Source of the DNA: Norana najaformis | Taxonomy: Eukaryota > Annelida > Clitellata > Crassiclitellata > Hormogastridae | DNA length: 64,000 nucleotides | Assembly: GCA_964023275.1 (NCBI GenBank) | Contig: OZ029921.1 | Coordinates: 32,180,230-32,244,229 of the forward strand | Direction of reading: 5' to 3' | In this document: piece by piece, positions 30,101-42,125 of the stretch | Numbering within the stretch: the stretch's first letter is position 1 | Layout of the letters: each line of letters begins with the position of its first letter | Notes under the pieces: generated by a model | Told to the model about the DNA's origin: nothing | Database searches by the model: none | What the model saw: only the letters and a program-made list of their open reading frames with translations | Translations under genes and position numbers: made by a program

Positions 30101-33100
30101 ACCATATAAATGTCAAGTTACATTTATGTTGCATTTCTTTTAAATATTGTGTTGTGGTTTTTTGGGAGATAATTGGTTGAATTAAGGCTGGAACAATCTA
30201 GCACACACACACACGCACACACACATACATACACACACACGAGGCATACAGACACATACATGCACACACGTGCATAATGTTTAACGGTCTTTTCCATGGT
30301 GTATATTTTGGTCAGCCATTTGTTTCACAGGGAAAATCCATGTGGGTATCCGAGGGAAAATTTATGGCTGGACGTCCTTGCAGCTGGCGCATCTCACACT
30401 GTTAGGTGTATAAGATACTTATTTCAGTATCACTTCGATATGAATTGTATATGCATGAAGATACAAATATGTAGATATATGCAGATATAAATATGCAGAT
30501 ACAGACATGTGCTTGCACACATACATATGCATTTTATATATGTATATATATATATATCTGTGTGTATATACATATGTTTGTACATGCATATAAATCTTAT
30601 CACTACTGTTCCCGCATTAATTTAACTTAAAGGTTCTGTGTACATTTGTATTAGGTTATGGGTGGATCCATTAAGTGGGACTTTGTCCTTTCAGTATCTT
30701 CAGAACTACTTATCATATTGATCTAAAACTTTGCACAACTTCCTCTAATACCATAACAAACATTCTGTGAAATTTTCATTGAAATCCGAGATGGTCGAGC
30801 TGGAACTTTCAGAAAAATTTGTAGAATTGAGATGGAATGACCCTATTTGCTTACTGTACTTTCATACACACCATTTTAAAATGCATACTGTGGACAGAGC
30901 AATCTTTCTGGCAACACAGCAGTCACTGTGGCCTATAAGCAGAAACTTTTTCTGACAACAAAAGTCATACTAAGATCTTGCAGTCTATGATAATATTGCT
31001 ATATGTGCAGCAAAACCTTCTGGTCTGATTACATCAAAAGGCAAAATCACTCACTGTCTGTTTATACGTTAGGAGGCCGCATTGGGAATGTGCCCTGTTA
31101 GCCGACAATTTTGTTCATGACTGATATAACTAAACATTTTCTGTGCTGTTAGTGCTCTCTAACGTAAATTAGTGTTAGAGGCATACCGACCAAAAGGTGC
31201 TCCCAAGTCCCTTCTTCAACCCCTAATATCAGGGCCCAAATCAAAGTCTTATACTGGATCTGCTCAGAGTGATTGAAGAAGATAGTGAGTGTACTTGGGG
31301 ATATGGTTACACTTGGAAATTCTACCAATAAATGAGTTGTTTTGGTGCGTTTTCATTGGTTGGCATATTCAAGTCTGTGTGCATTTGTCAGCACAGACCT
31401 TTTCCGTAGTCTGCTTGCATTGAGCATTGATCGCCTATGAAAAGTGCACACTGTGCTGTTACAAGGAACATAAAGCCACCATATAAATGTCAAGTTACAT
31501 TTATGTTGCATTTCTTTTAAATATTGTGTTGTGGTTTTTTGGGAGATAATTGTTTGAATTAAGGCTGGAACAATCTAGCACACACACACACGCACACACA
31601 CATACATACACACACACGAGGCATACAGACACATACATGCACACACGTGCATAATGTTTAACGGTCTTTTCCATGGTGTATATTTTGGTCAGCCATTTGT
31701 TTCACAGGGAAAATCCATGTGGGTATCCGAGGGAAAATTTATGGCTGGACGTCCTTGCAGCTGGCGCATCTCACACTGTTAGGTGTATAAGATACTTATT
31801 TCAGTATCACTTCGATATGAATTGTATATGCATGAAGATACAAATATGTAGATATATGCAGATATAAATATGCAGATACAGACATGTGCTTGCACACATA
31901 CATATGCATTTTATATATGTATATATATATATATCTGTGTGTATATACATATGTTTGTACATGCATATAAATCTTATCACTACTGTTCCCGCATTAATTT
32001 AACTTAAAGGTTCTGTGTACATTTGTATTAGGTTATGGGTGGATCCATTAAGCGGGACTTTGTCCTTTCGGATCTGCCTTTTGATACCCATCTATAGATG
32101 GTGCACGCTGTTTATAAGACTATCTTTGATTATTTGTTTGAACGATTTCATATTTGTTATTTCTCTGTTGTCTGTTGATTGGTTTCAATAAATGAATTGA
32201 ATTGAAAAAAAGGTTCTATATAAATAGCCAGGTAAATACATACACAACTATAGTGTGATATTCATGTCTGTAAAGCTTGGCTTATGTACTAACTATTAAT
32301 TCGTGAGAGATGCATATGTGTTTGCATCTAGACACTTATTATTGCAACTTTTAAGTCCTCACAAAAGTGCACATGGATAAAAACATATGTTCAGGATAAA
32401 GTGTGTGTCCTTCTTCTTGGACAAAAGAGATTGTGTGAAAGCTAAAACACAATGATGGACTTGACCTGCCATGATGGCTGAGGCTAACAGAAAGTGTCTG
32501 GGGCAGTGTCTAGGTTGTTGAGTGTGGGATTGCTGTCTCCTCATAACAGTTTCTTCGGGTCAGACACGGCAGAAACTCCGCCACTGCCTTGTTTGGGGGC
32601 AGTGCCAGTCCCAAGCCTTGATAAAGGAGGAGGGCGACGGCAACGGCCTTTGATGCCATAAGCTGTCGTTAAACTGAGGAACTACTATAGACACGGCAGA
32701 CTGACCTGGTAATGTACCAGCTTGATTTTGATGCACCATCAGTTGATGTCTGCCTTCTGAACTATTAAACATGCTATAGGAATTACTGTTCGATGATGAT
32801 GATAATTTTTTTAAACTAATAATAATAAATTAATAATAATTTAAAATAATAACAGCAGCAACAATAGCATCATAATAATAACACCATCATTAAAAGGCTC
32901 ATTCTCACGTGATACTATGAAATGAAAAACTTGGATCCAATATTTAGTTTTAGAACCTGAACTTTTATGTACAGATTTTCTTCATTATGCACAGTTTTTG
33001 AAATGGGTTCCAACGGTAGCACTTTGAGGTGATGCCAGTTTACATCACAAGCAAACTGCACAGCTGGTGTAAGGCTGTTGAGTTTGACAAGAATGCAGCA

Positions 33101-36100
33101 GTTTCCATGTCGAATTGGCCAACATTCTGGTTCCCAATCAAACTGTGCAATCTGAGAGTTAAGAAGATTAAAGCACTTGGCTTCTTTGAGTGTCTTCATG
33201 CAGCCTTTGGGTGGTGTTGAGGAATTGCAAGATTTTACATTAAATGAGATTTATGGGTACTTAGTGAAACCCAATTAGAGCAGAACTGCTTTCACGCTGG
33301 CCATGCACCGGTTTTAAACTTGCTGCTGGAACCACTTTCTCCCATATTCTCATGCAGCTTGTTGCCTTGAAGTGATCTTCAGGCTCAGTGAGGTCAATTT
33401 TTATGACTAAAATGTTTCTGCAGCAAGCAGCAGCAAGCAGCAGCAGCAGCTGTAGCATGAAGTGATGGCATTTGTTGCACGCCAGTGTTCCATCGCTCGG
33501 AATAATAGTGCAGCAGCATATGAATTTTGTTTGTAGAATAAATGAATGGGGCGTTATTCAACAGGCACTGGACCCTTTTAATTCTTGTGCAGCAAAATAG
33601 AAAATCATCAAGGCGAGAAAATAAAGGACCATCAAATATTCATATCACCGCATATACCAGTATAATGCATACAGTTGTATATATGTGTGCCTGCATGCCC
33701 ATGCTTTGCTTGGTTTGTGTATCACTGATGAGCATTAAATATATATATATATATATAATGTATAGTGTTTATATTTATATATATGCATGTCTATATTTAA
33801 TACATGAATGCAATTCAGACATCCAGTATATAAATGAATGATGCAACATAACTCTGCGTATGTGTGTGTGTGCTCTCTTGATGGCATCTTGGCAGTCCAT
33901 GGTAACCATAACAGTAACAATATCATTAACGTGATATAATAATAATTTGACAATTTGTCTGTATGGACAGACTTTTAGCAAGGGAAGATGGATAGAACCA
34001 AATCCACCAGTCGAGTTTCAAGGGATTTTCCTTCAGACAATCAGATTACCAGAGAAAATGCTTCTAACTGACCTGTGTGGGTCTGCTACTTTAATTAGCA
34101 TTATATTATTGTAATCTGCAGATCCTGGAGGGAGAATAGAGAGATGCCCACGAGACCCTTGATTTGCCACAGAGATTGAGACTGAGACTTAGGATCTCCG
34201 AGACAAGACGTTTGGTCTCCGAGACGAGACTGAGACTTTTGGTCTCTGAGACTGAGACAAGACTGAGTCCAAGATGTCCGTGAAGATAGATTTTATTTTC
34301 AGTGCTCAGCAGTTTTGTCCTTGTTTTAATTTAGGCCTGCAGTTGAAGATTACGTACTTTGCACTTTTTACACAAATAAACTCGGATCTTCTGTTTGAGG
34401 GGCAGATGTAATGTAATAAAGCACAGACTCGACTGTCATAGTCATAAGCTTGAAATTTCTAGTTTCTATGCTACACCTGAAGAAAGCAAAGCCATTTGAA
34501 CCAGCTTATTTGCAGGCGCTCAGTCAAAACAAAATTGAAAGGCAGGTAAAGTCAGGCTCAGTTTTTGGTCTACTCAGGAATGTTGACTTCTGTTTTAGTA
34601 CACCTTGTAGCGATCATTCAATAATTTGATAATTTGCATGGTATCTATTTATGATGGCAGCAGTTATGCTATGTTAGTTCATTATTTGGTTACTTCCAGT
34701 CTTGCAAAGCAGCTTACTTAATCACCATTGTCATAATCTGTTCCTGATACCAGCCATTGTAGGCAGTAGATGTGAATAAAACAATCTCCATTTTTGGTCA
34801 TTTGTCAAATTCAGTGCTATTCACAAATAAGTAAGTCTTATTATAGCCCCATTTCTATTGTCTATCGAGATAAGTTGTGGTCTTCCTTTGCTTCTCTTCC
34901 CTTTACTCCTAAGATTCCTTGTGCAGCCGATAGACACATTGCGTGTTAACAAATGTATTACTTACTTCCCTTTGCATATTGCATGTAGTGCTTTTGTGTG
35001 GGAGTTGGTCACTTGGCATTCTTTCCAAATAACCAGACCATCAGAGCCTTTGCTGAACAGCTTTATCTGTCGGAGTTGTCTGCACATCCAGAGGTTATTG
35101 CTGTTCATCATTTCTCATTTTTTATCCTGAAGATTTCTGCAATTTTCCATAGCCAGTTCATTTCTGTTGTTAGGATTCTGTTTTCAACTTGCTTTGCCAG
35201 TGTCCAGCATTCTGATCCGTATAGAAAAAAACGGGTTGTATAATTGGGTCACATATTCTTGCCTGTGTTTCTTGGTAATTTCCCTGCTTATCCTTGTGTA
35301 GGATCCGTGGAAGTGGATTGTTTTTAGTTTTGACTGATAGACTTGGGCAGAGATTGTAAGCGGTGAAGTGTTGGTGGGTTCATATAATGTTGGTGGGTTT
35401 ATATTATGCCTCGTAAGATTTAGCTAGAGTGTGCTTCAGATTGCTTTTGGCTGAGGTGCTGCTGGCTCCCAAAATGAAGCTGAATCTTGTTTGCCCTCTG
35501 ATCGTAGTTGATGTAAGCATTTTTTTAGAATTTCCCTCAATTATATCATAGATAATGAAATATCTGTAGCCTAGTTTCTTGCAACAATGTATTGCTCTTT
35601 TATAAAAAATTATAAATCTACAACAGAGTTGCATTAAAAATCCACACTCGGTGTTACTTATTCTTTGGTGCAATTAGTGTTGCACCAAAATGTCCACACT
35701 TTGTTGTCAAAACATCCACATTAGTGTAGAAAAATTAGCTCAACAATATTGTCTTACAAAATGGTATACACGTTTTCTTACAGAGTATGGTAAACGTATT
35801 TTTGGCTATGCATATTTTACAACTGAGTCCTATGGGCAGTATTGTGATTTTTCAACTTGTTGCAAACACCAGATCTTTCGAATTGCCCATGAGACCTCAA
35901 CGCATGAGACCGAGGTGAGACAAGACCAGAGACTCCCTGCCCCAAAACCGAGATGAGACTGAGACGTTGGCCAATATGTCCATGACAGGACTGAGACGAG
36001 ATCCTAGGTACATCTCGAGATCGTCCTGAGACTGAGACAACAGGATCAAGACTGGGTCCCTGGGAGAAAACACTGACAAGTACTGTGACCAACTCATTAG

Positions 36101-36746
36101 TTGACATAGTTGTCTGGTGTGAGCATAATGATTGGGGCATACAGCCAAGTATTTTGTCCCTATATTACAAAAGACCAAATTACTGTCTTGGCCTAAGTAC
36201 TGTAACAGTGACTGTCTTTACGAAGCCACTAGCTGATCAGTGTCTGTTGCCATACCATTATCTGCTCTGAAATGTGTTGATGAGTGGCGCTATATAAGTG
36301 TCACTGCTTTATGTTACTTTAAATCACTCAAAACATACTTTTATGATATCAGAGTAAACAAGATGTATTTTTTCATTGTTTCTTTTTTTCTAGTAAAACC
36401 AGAGGACGGTCAGAACAGCAGTGAAGCACGCTTCAGTTTTCAGGAACATTCTCCCCATGCTTCAGCTTCCTCGTCATCTGACACGCGACATCACCTGAAA
36501 TCGGAGGCCAACCATCCTCGACCGCCACCGCATCATACAAAACACTCGGTTTTGCCAGAACATGGCAGCAACAACTCGGCTCAACCTAATCCGCCTTTTG
36601 GAAACTCACGCCCACCAGGGTCGATGGACATCGTCAGAAGATGTCGCTTTGTGCCAATTGTTGAAGAGGGACGAACGTCAGTAAACTTTGGAAAGCTGTG
36701 CTACAACATAAAGGCAGGGAACTCCTCCACTGGAATTCAGGATTAA
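27124..36746 (+). CDS. Unrecognised single-pass membrane protein, two exons
   Basis: Exons 27124-27535 and 36394-36746, joined through an 8.9-kb GT-AG intron with matching phase 1. The product is 254 residues. The first ~55 residues are Gly/Ser/Ala-rich. Residues ~60-105 are charged and helical (EYTVLKKVVRLLQDNRLNSG, then a Gln-rich DLNQSQSESYP). A strong membrane segment, IFITTGVVLLIAVVIVIIY, lies at about 117-135. Exon 2 gives a hydrophilic His/Pro/Ser-rich tail ending in MDIVRRCRFVPIVEEGR and a final Asp. There is no signal peptide, so orientation is uncertain. I do not recognise the family. Without the splice, exon 1 would stop at 27550-27552 after six more residues (GRKQL), a possible short isoform. 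The start is the first in-frame ATG. Confidence 0.72.
28884..29041. repeat. Foldback (inverted repeat) in the long intron
   Basis: Left arm from 28884 (GGCTAGGCTCTAAGAATAG...) and right arm ending at 29041 (...CTATTCTTATGAGCCTAGCC) are reverse complements over about 65 bases with a short loop near 28950-28980. It could be a MITE or a palindromic rearrangement. Confidence 0.85.
28953..29096 (+). repeat. 54-bp direct duplication overlapping the foldback
   Basis: The stretch 28953-29006 (gttaatgagtcactgtgg...) recurs exactly by eye at 29043-29096. The first copy includes the loop and right arm of the foldback; the second lies just outside it. Confidence 0.9.
29750..32069 (+). repeat. Recent tandem duplication: 887-bp unit in two copies plus a 61-bp repeat
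   Basis: Copies at 29806-30692 and 31183-32069 have the same length (offset exactly 1377) and differ at only a few bases by eye. Each carries the same (CA)n, TA-rich and GATATATGCAGATAT-type tracts and an identical 64-codon frame that I regard as chance. A 61-bp stretch (29750-29810, CAGTATCTTCAGAACTACTT...) recurs at 30692-30752. So the order is S-E-S-M-E, where M (30753-31182) is missing between the first S and E. This is a tandem duplication with an internal loss, or an assembly of two haplotypes. Confidence 0.88.
33420..33451. repeat. Short CAG/AGC repeat
   Basis: About eight to ten imperfect CAG units (gcagcaagcagcagcaagca and following). It is intronic and non-coding. Confidence 0.85.
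34171..34280 (+). repeat. GAGACTGAGAC-rich repeat, copy 1
   Basis: Degenerate tandem arrangement of GAGAC and GAGACTGAGAC blocks separated by TTTGGTCTCC. A related stretch lies at 35889-36055 in the same intron. Confidence 0.8.
34443..34553 (+). repeat. Interspersed repeat family B, copy 3 (degenerate)
   Basis: Degenerate head (TTTCTATG...) followed by the better kept GAACCAGCTTATTTGCAGGC and CTCAGTCAAAACAAAAT parts. The B-box-like block is absent. Confidence 0.6.
35090..35310 (-). pseudogene. Decayed LINE reverse-transcriptase fragment (antisense)
   Basis: Read on the minus strand this gives broken pieces similar to the fragment at 15300-15790: an IIQPVFFYTDQNAG-like stretch and an ENRILTTEMNWLWKIAEIFR stretch (equivalent of ILTAEMSKLWKTAGISR). 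Stops and frameshifts are present. Confidence 0.6.
35889..36055 (+). repeat. GAGACTGAGAC-rich repeat, copy 2
   Basis: Same GAGACTGAGAC character as 34171-34280, with GACGAGATCC and GGTACATCTCGAGAT blocks. Located shortly before exon 2 of the membrane-protein gene. Confidence 0.8.
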
Positions 36747-37999
36747 CTAAGGGAGTTGTGACTGTGCTTTGCACTTTCTGCTGAGACCAAAAGGAAGATG
36801 CGCACATGAGGAAAGTATATGGCGAAGAAATTGTGTGGGAGAGCACTTCTCTAGGAGAAGTGTCGATTCATGTTTGTGTAGGTGAAAAAATGAAAAAAGG
36901 CCTACTGAGGAAATTTCTTGGGTTGACAAATATGTCGAATGATTTCAAGTTTCTAGAAATGTTTGCTGTATCCATTTTACGAGTGTGATGTTGTTCTCAC
37001 TACAGAGCAGGTTGCTGGATTATGAGCTTGCTAGTGCAATTGCAATACAATTGCAAGTTCAGTGGATCAGGAGCGAATATTCATCAGATCGAGTGCAGAA
37101 GTTACTAGGATTCATGGAAGGCATAATCATTGCAAGGCAGTGAATATAACAAAGAGGGTAGTTGAGAGTAGACATAAAATAAGACGTGGAAATGAGCCTG
37201 AGTCAGAAAGATGAAAACACGGTTCATGGAAATGGTGAATCAGTGATGGTGTTCATTGAACTGGTTAAATGGGTTGCCAACAGCCTCGCAATAAAGAAGC
37301 AGCCTTTGGGTAAAATTATTTTGTATTTGCAAAAGGAACATGCAGGGCTGCCACTAAGTAGGCCTGTACAGGAGTAAGAAAAGGCTGCATATACCTGTAA
37401 TTAGGCACAGAAATGAAGAGCGCCGGAAAGACTTTCCTGTGGCGAGTTTCTTGGAAATGTGTTGAGGGTTTTCATGAATATCATGAATCAATATATGTCG
37501 ACACTGATTGTCACAGGTGATGCAGACAGGTGCTAATTGCACACAGACAAAAGCTCAGAATGGAGAAGTATGATGATGGCAATGATAGATATGCTTGAAG
37601 AACCGGAGGATTATTATACACGAGAATATGAGATAACGTTAAATGCTAATCAGTACGTTTTTCAGTGGGGTGATTATGATGAACACTGTTTTGCAGTCTT
37701 TGTTTATATTCAGAATGCAGAAACATAGAAGTTCAGTATTGTAGTGGAATACGTCAAGTATACACTTTGCAGATGAGCTGCATATTTATATATTTTTTCT
37801 CTTTTCTCTTTCAAAAAGCAATTTTCAGTTTATAACTTGGTGATAAACGCTGTGCTGTTGTTGGCTTTGCTTGAATTGGGGTCAACAGAGTAAATGCTGT
37901 GTCCTTGTGCAAGATCTTTTACAGGAAATACGCCCAACTGAAGTTGTTTTCCCTCTAAGTCGTATGATGCACCAGGTTGCATAGACTCTGTCTTGGATT
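36747..37999 (+). other. 3' UTR and downstream DNA of the membrane-protein gene
   Basis: Non-coding after the TAA at 36744-36746. A possible AATAAA lies at 37290-37295. No other gene is supported. Confidence 0.35.
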
Positions 38000-38440
38000 C
38001 TCTTACTAGGTCCATTCATACCTGCTCTTCATTCATTACACTGGCTTCTTGTATCTGACAGTGACCGCTTCAAGCTGGCACTACTCTTGTACAAAGCATG
38101 TGCACATCACCTACTATTCCACTTGTCATCCATCATCAGTCGTTACCTCTGTAGCTCTATTATAGGCCAATCTCTCTTCGATCAGCATTTTCAGGAATGT
38201 ATGTTGTTCCTAGTACATGTCTAGTCTGTGAATGGCGATCGCTCGTTCGCATTTGCTGGTTACCTTCTCACATTTGCAACTCTCTTACTGAGACTATCTC
38301 TTCTTACTCTAAACTGAAAACTTTACCTTTTCCAGTCTGTTGAGGATTCTTAATGCTTCCTGTTGCTCGGCTTTAGTGTGCACTTCTGAACTTTGGAAGG
38401 AGAGCGTTATGAAAATACAGCTGAATTGCATTGTGTATAT
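38000..38440 (+). pseudogene. Decayed LINE ORF2 tail
   Basis: The frame starting HSLHWLLVSDSDRFKLALLL matches the LHWLP..RI.FK..LL.YK motif of CR1/L2-type LINEs. It is followed by an AFAGYLL piece and a KLYLF ending, then a putative 3' UTR. Internal stops and missing blocks show decay. Confidence 0.7.
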
Positions 38441-39479
38441 ATTATGTAATTTATAGATCTCCGACTGAGCCTTAAACTGTCAGATTCTCAAAATTTTTCA
38501 CTTGTAACAGTCTTAATTGTAGTTTCACTTTCAATTAAAGCATTTCGCTTTCATGGGATTCGTCCACTTGATTCCTAGTTCGGTTTGGAGTTTGTTTCCT
38601 CTTTTGTTTCAGGGACTTGAATACACACTTTAAAAAGAGCAGAGGATTTTATGAAAATCTTCGGCCATACTCGCGGGAGTGTGGTAGAACTGTTTTCACG
38701 CTCTTATTTATATCAATAATTTAGTAACTGATCTGTTTTTGCAATGAGAAATATTTCCCCTGCATACGCGCTTTTTGTGGTTGGAATTGGGCAGTTGTCA
38801 ACCGTGTGCCGGTGGGCAAGGCAGCGGATAGGTGAAAAAACGGGTCACACGTCGAATATCCATGGCGGAGGTGTTGAAGTTTCCTCAAAGGAGTAACGCC
38901 ATTTGGTCGAGATGTCCATTTTGAGCCCATATAAATAATTTCTAATCGAATTTGCGCGAATCTCATGGGTCACCCCGTAAAAGTTGGTGGTGGTGGCGGG
39001 GTGGTGGTAAATGCCCCAATCCGCACTGCTGTACATTATGAGGGTGTGCATGTGGGAAAGGACGTCAGCGCATGATGAGGGCAACAAGGCCGAATGTGTG
39101 GACCTCGGCCACGCAAGCAGGCGAGCGCACCGTAGGCTGTGAAGTAGGCAGTACAGTGACGTTATACTTAGTCCGGAAGGACCGAATGAGCAGACGAAAT
39201 CGAAAACACTGATGACGCAAACAGCAGACGACACTTGACATCGCTAGATTAGGCAGACGACAGTCACTCGACGCATATGGCCGTCGTGCAAGATGGCAGA
39301 TGTGCAAGATAGCCTTCGTGCAAGATGGCAGAAGACAGACATTACAGCTGTAAGCTGGCACGACGTCTGGAAGTAGATGACAGCGCATGATGTTGCGAGT
39401 GTGGCTTTTCACAATTCACCCGACGTGATTTTTACTCTGCTTCGGTATGACAATGACGGTCACGTGTCGTAACAAAATC

Positions 39480-39680
39480 TCAGCAAGCCATAAGAGGGTG
39501 CGATTGGACACTAGAAAATTTTTCTACAGCCAGAGGATTGTAGAGCACTGGAACGGGCTACCAGAAGAAGTAATATCTGCACCAAGCTTGAACAGTTTCA
39601 AAAAAGCTTGACAGTTGGATGGATAGATATAGGCAATAAAAGCCAAAATAGCTTACTTAGCCTATTAACTGTAACTGTTT
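39480..39680 (+). pseudogene. Decayed LINE tail of a third type
   Basis: The frame RVRLDTRKFFYSQRIVEHWN, then GLPEEVISAPSLNSFKKSL, is the familiar C-terminal end of another non-LTR lineage (WN.LPEEV..APS.N.FK..LD). It lacks everything upstream. Its C-terminal pattern differs from the 13207 and 15300 types. Confidence 0.75.
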
Positions 39681-39907
39681 CAGCGCTTTCCCTACATGGC
39701 TGATGATCTGTCGTCCGTAAGTTCTAGCGAAACTCGAAGGTGGAAGTGGAGTACGTCGTGGGGTCAAACCGACGAAAACGCCTAGTGCCGTATTTATGTA
39801 GCCACACAAAGCCTGGGCGCCCCTCAGACATTTTAGCAAGGGGCAAACAAGCAACATTGACAGTACTGTTGCTATTAAGGACCGAGTGAGCAGTGGCATC
39901 GCCTCAC

Positions 39908-40028
39908 CAGTATCATTGATATATTCACTGTCTTCTAGTAATCTTTTCTGTTTCTTTGAGTTAGGCCTACGATCCACTTCTTGACTTCCTTCGTCATATG
40001 ACCTCTTAATATCATTTCTTGTATCCAT
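39908..40028 (-). CDS. Possible orphan first exon (basic, KKQKR-containing N-terminus)
   Basis: ATG at 40028 on the minus strand opens a 123-codon frame (to 39657). The first ~40 residues look protein-like: MDTRNDIKRSYDEGSQEVDR, then NSKKQKR (nuclear-signal-like) and an acidic stretch. A strong donor, CTG|GTGAGG, ends this part at 39908, after which the frame becomes hydrophobic and less coding-like. No downstream exon was found on the minus strand. It could be a first exon of an unseen gene, a relic, or chance. Confidence 0.25.
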
Positions 40029-40364
40029 CCTTCGGCCTAATTAAAGGGCTTAATCCGAGTATGGTGAAATAGACTACGCGAATTAGCATGGGCTTGCTTA
40101 CAATGAAATACTAAATTCGCTGGGCAAAAATTCTCCAGATTCATGAAAGTTTCATTTTGTAATGGTTCTAGATAATTTCTGCATCGGACAACACCGGACC
40201 TCTAGAGAAGACATGTGGGCCTACTTTGAATTACTTTCAGCCTAGATGCGATGTAACTGTGGCTTCAAAGTACCGAGTCGGTGGTACTGTATCACCTGGA
40301 GCATATTAAATTAAGACAATTTCATACCAATATATGTAGTATGCCTAATACTAATGGTAGGCCT

Positions 40365-40455
40365 AATCGTAAGCTCGAGGTTTCTACAGCGCCCAACAAA
40401 AGCTAAGTGGCAGGAGCCAGCTTATTCACAGGCGCTCAGTCAAAACAAAATCGTA
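40365..40455 (+). repeat. Interspersed repeat family B, copy 4
   Basis: CTCGAGGTTTCTACAGCGCC head and CTTATTCACAGGCGCTCAGT middle part. It breaks off just after CAAAACAAAATCG, without the B-box-like block. Confidence 0.75.
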
Positions 40456-41059
40456 TATGATTACACTAAACGCTTTACCACCATGAGCGCTGGAGCGGTC
40501 TAAAAAGTGGGACGGCTCACTGTGCAGTTGAGAAGAAAGTGAGTCGCCTTTCAAGGTGTCGAGAATGAGAATCCGGAGACTGCTGCAAATAAAATACAAA
40601 AATAAACAAATATTGCTTGTCGTTAAAACGCATTTCAACTTGACCGTCACGCGTGCAGATCTGATAGTTCTGAAATCTAATTTTTAAAAAGATTTTGGAC
40701 TGAGAATTGGGACGGCAACAGCCTATTCTTGCACTCCGTATTTCAGTTTGGGACGGCTCAAGCCATCCAACGGATAGGCCCATGGGTTTCGATGCCCATG
40801 TTTAGGCCCCTACGACTGCACTTCATGCTTTGACACGACGGTTTAACTTAAATTTTAACTGCTATAATCGGCCCAATTCCCGACCCACTTGGCACAAACA
40901 TAAAGAAAACATCTGTTATTAATGTCATTGGAGTTACAAAGGGAGTGCTGTTTGAAAGGCGAAGGGGCAAGACGCCGCATTAGACATTCGCTGTTCTATA
41001 TCCTTCCTCATTTGTCACCTAGCATCTTTCTCTCAGCTTTATCACTAGACCTACATACA

Positions 41060-41322
41060 TGCCTAGTTAGCTACATGGGTAAGTGCGTACACCAAGGCGC
41101 CTCTGTGCGTGAGGATCCCAGGTTCGCGTCCCGGTCGTGGCTTATTTTAGAGATTTCAATCTCGGGCTAGTACTGTCCGTGCACGGGGACCTTAAATGGC
41201 GTGAAGCCCATTCAAACGGGCAGCGGTGGTGAAGGAACTCACCCCATAAATTCACTGCAAAATAAGCAGGGTCGAGGCCATATGGTCGCTATATAAAACC
41301 TATACATTTACATTTACATTTA
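41060..41322 (+). mobile_element. SINE family A, best copy (tRNA-derived head, ACATTT tail)
   Basis: An A-box-like TAGCTACATGGG (41068-41079) and a B box GGTTCGCGTCC (41121-41131) are spaced as in a tRNA-derived Pol III promoter. A body follows (CGGGCTAGTACTGTCCGTGC, CCCATTCAAACGGGC, GGTCGAGGCCATATGGTCGC) and the element ends in (ACATTT)n. Such a microsatellite end suggests mobilisation by a partner LINE. Other copies: 59170-59320 and 11062-11190, both minus. Confidence 0.85.
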
Positions 41323-42034
41323 GACCTAGTCTCCTGAAACCGACAGGTCAACTGAATTTCAACCAGAAGTGTGCGTTCCAATGAAGTCTCTCTGAGTACG
41401 CTGGGAATGTATTAAATTATGCTCTTATATCAACTTCGATTCCTTATCGTCGCCGATAGGGAGGAGTCAGGGAGTCCGTACTCGGAGCAAATACCAAACG
41501 CATCTGTAACTTAATCCAGCATCTGGTCCGCTGGGCCGAATTCCCTGTCACTCGTCGCTATATTTTGTCAACGTTATGCTGCTACCCAGTAGTCTGGTTC
41601 CGTAGCCTCTCCATAATAGGTCACGCCTTTACTAAACACTGCTTCTATAAGTTAATAAGCAAGCAGACCAGATGGGGATGTAACCTGTTTTAGGCTAATT
41701 ATATTTAAAATGAAATATTTTTCTAATTTTACATATTCAGGTTGAAAACTCGAGGGGGGAGTGCCCCTCTCGCCCCAACGTGTGGGGCCTATGAAGCCAA
41801 GCTAACTAAATTGGTATTGCTGTAGCCCAATGTTGCGAAACCATACGGCAAGTCAGCGAACCAGCTGGAGGTAGTGAAGTGTTTTCGAATACAGTCAAAT
41901 TCATCTGGTCCACATAATACACTTGGCAACAGCTCGATACATTTGGCCATAGATCGATACCCTAAAGCGGAAAATTTTACCAGGTTTTCCAGCAGATAAT
42001 GATATTAAAATTCGAAATTGGTGCTGGAGGATCG

Positions 42035-42125
42035 TAACCGCAATCGTAAACGCGAAATTTCTAAAGCGCTATATGCTTAAAAGCCAAATGCACGGCACAA
42101 GCTTATTCACGAGCGCTGCGTCAAG
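42035..42125 (+). repeat. Interspersed repeat family B, copy 5 (degenerate)
   Basis: AAATTTCTAAAGCGC head and CAAGCTTATTCACGAGCGCTG middle part; more diverged than the other copies. Confidence 0.55.

Noticed and set aside
30296-31867. Identical 64-codon ORFs at 30296 and 31673
   Set aside because: They are the same stretch within the tandem duplication; no coding signal or known motif.
41068-41140. tRNA gene
   Set aside because: A and B boxes are present, but no paired acceptor stem or anticodon arm; it is the head of a SINE. The same applies to 51860, 56465 and 61915.
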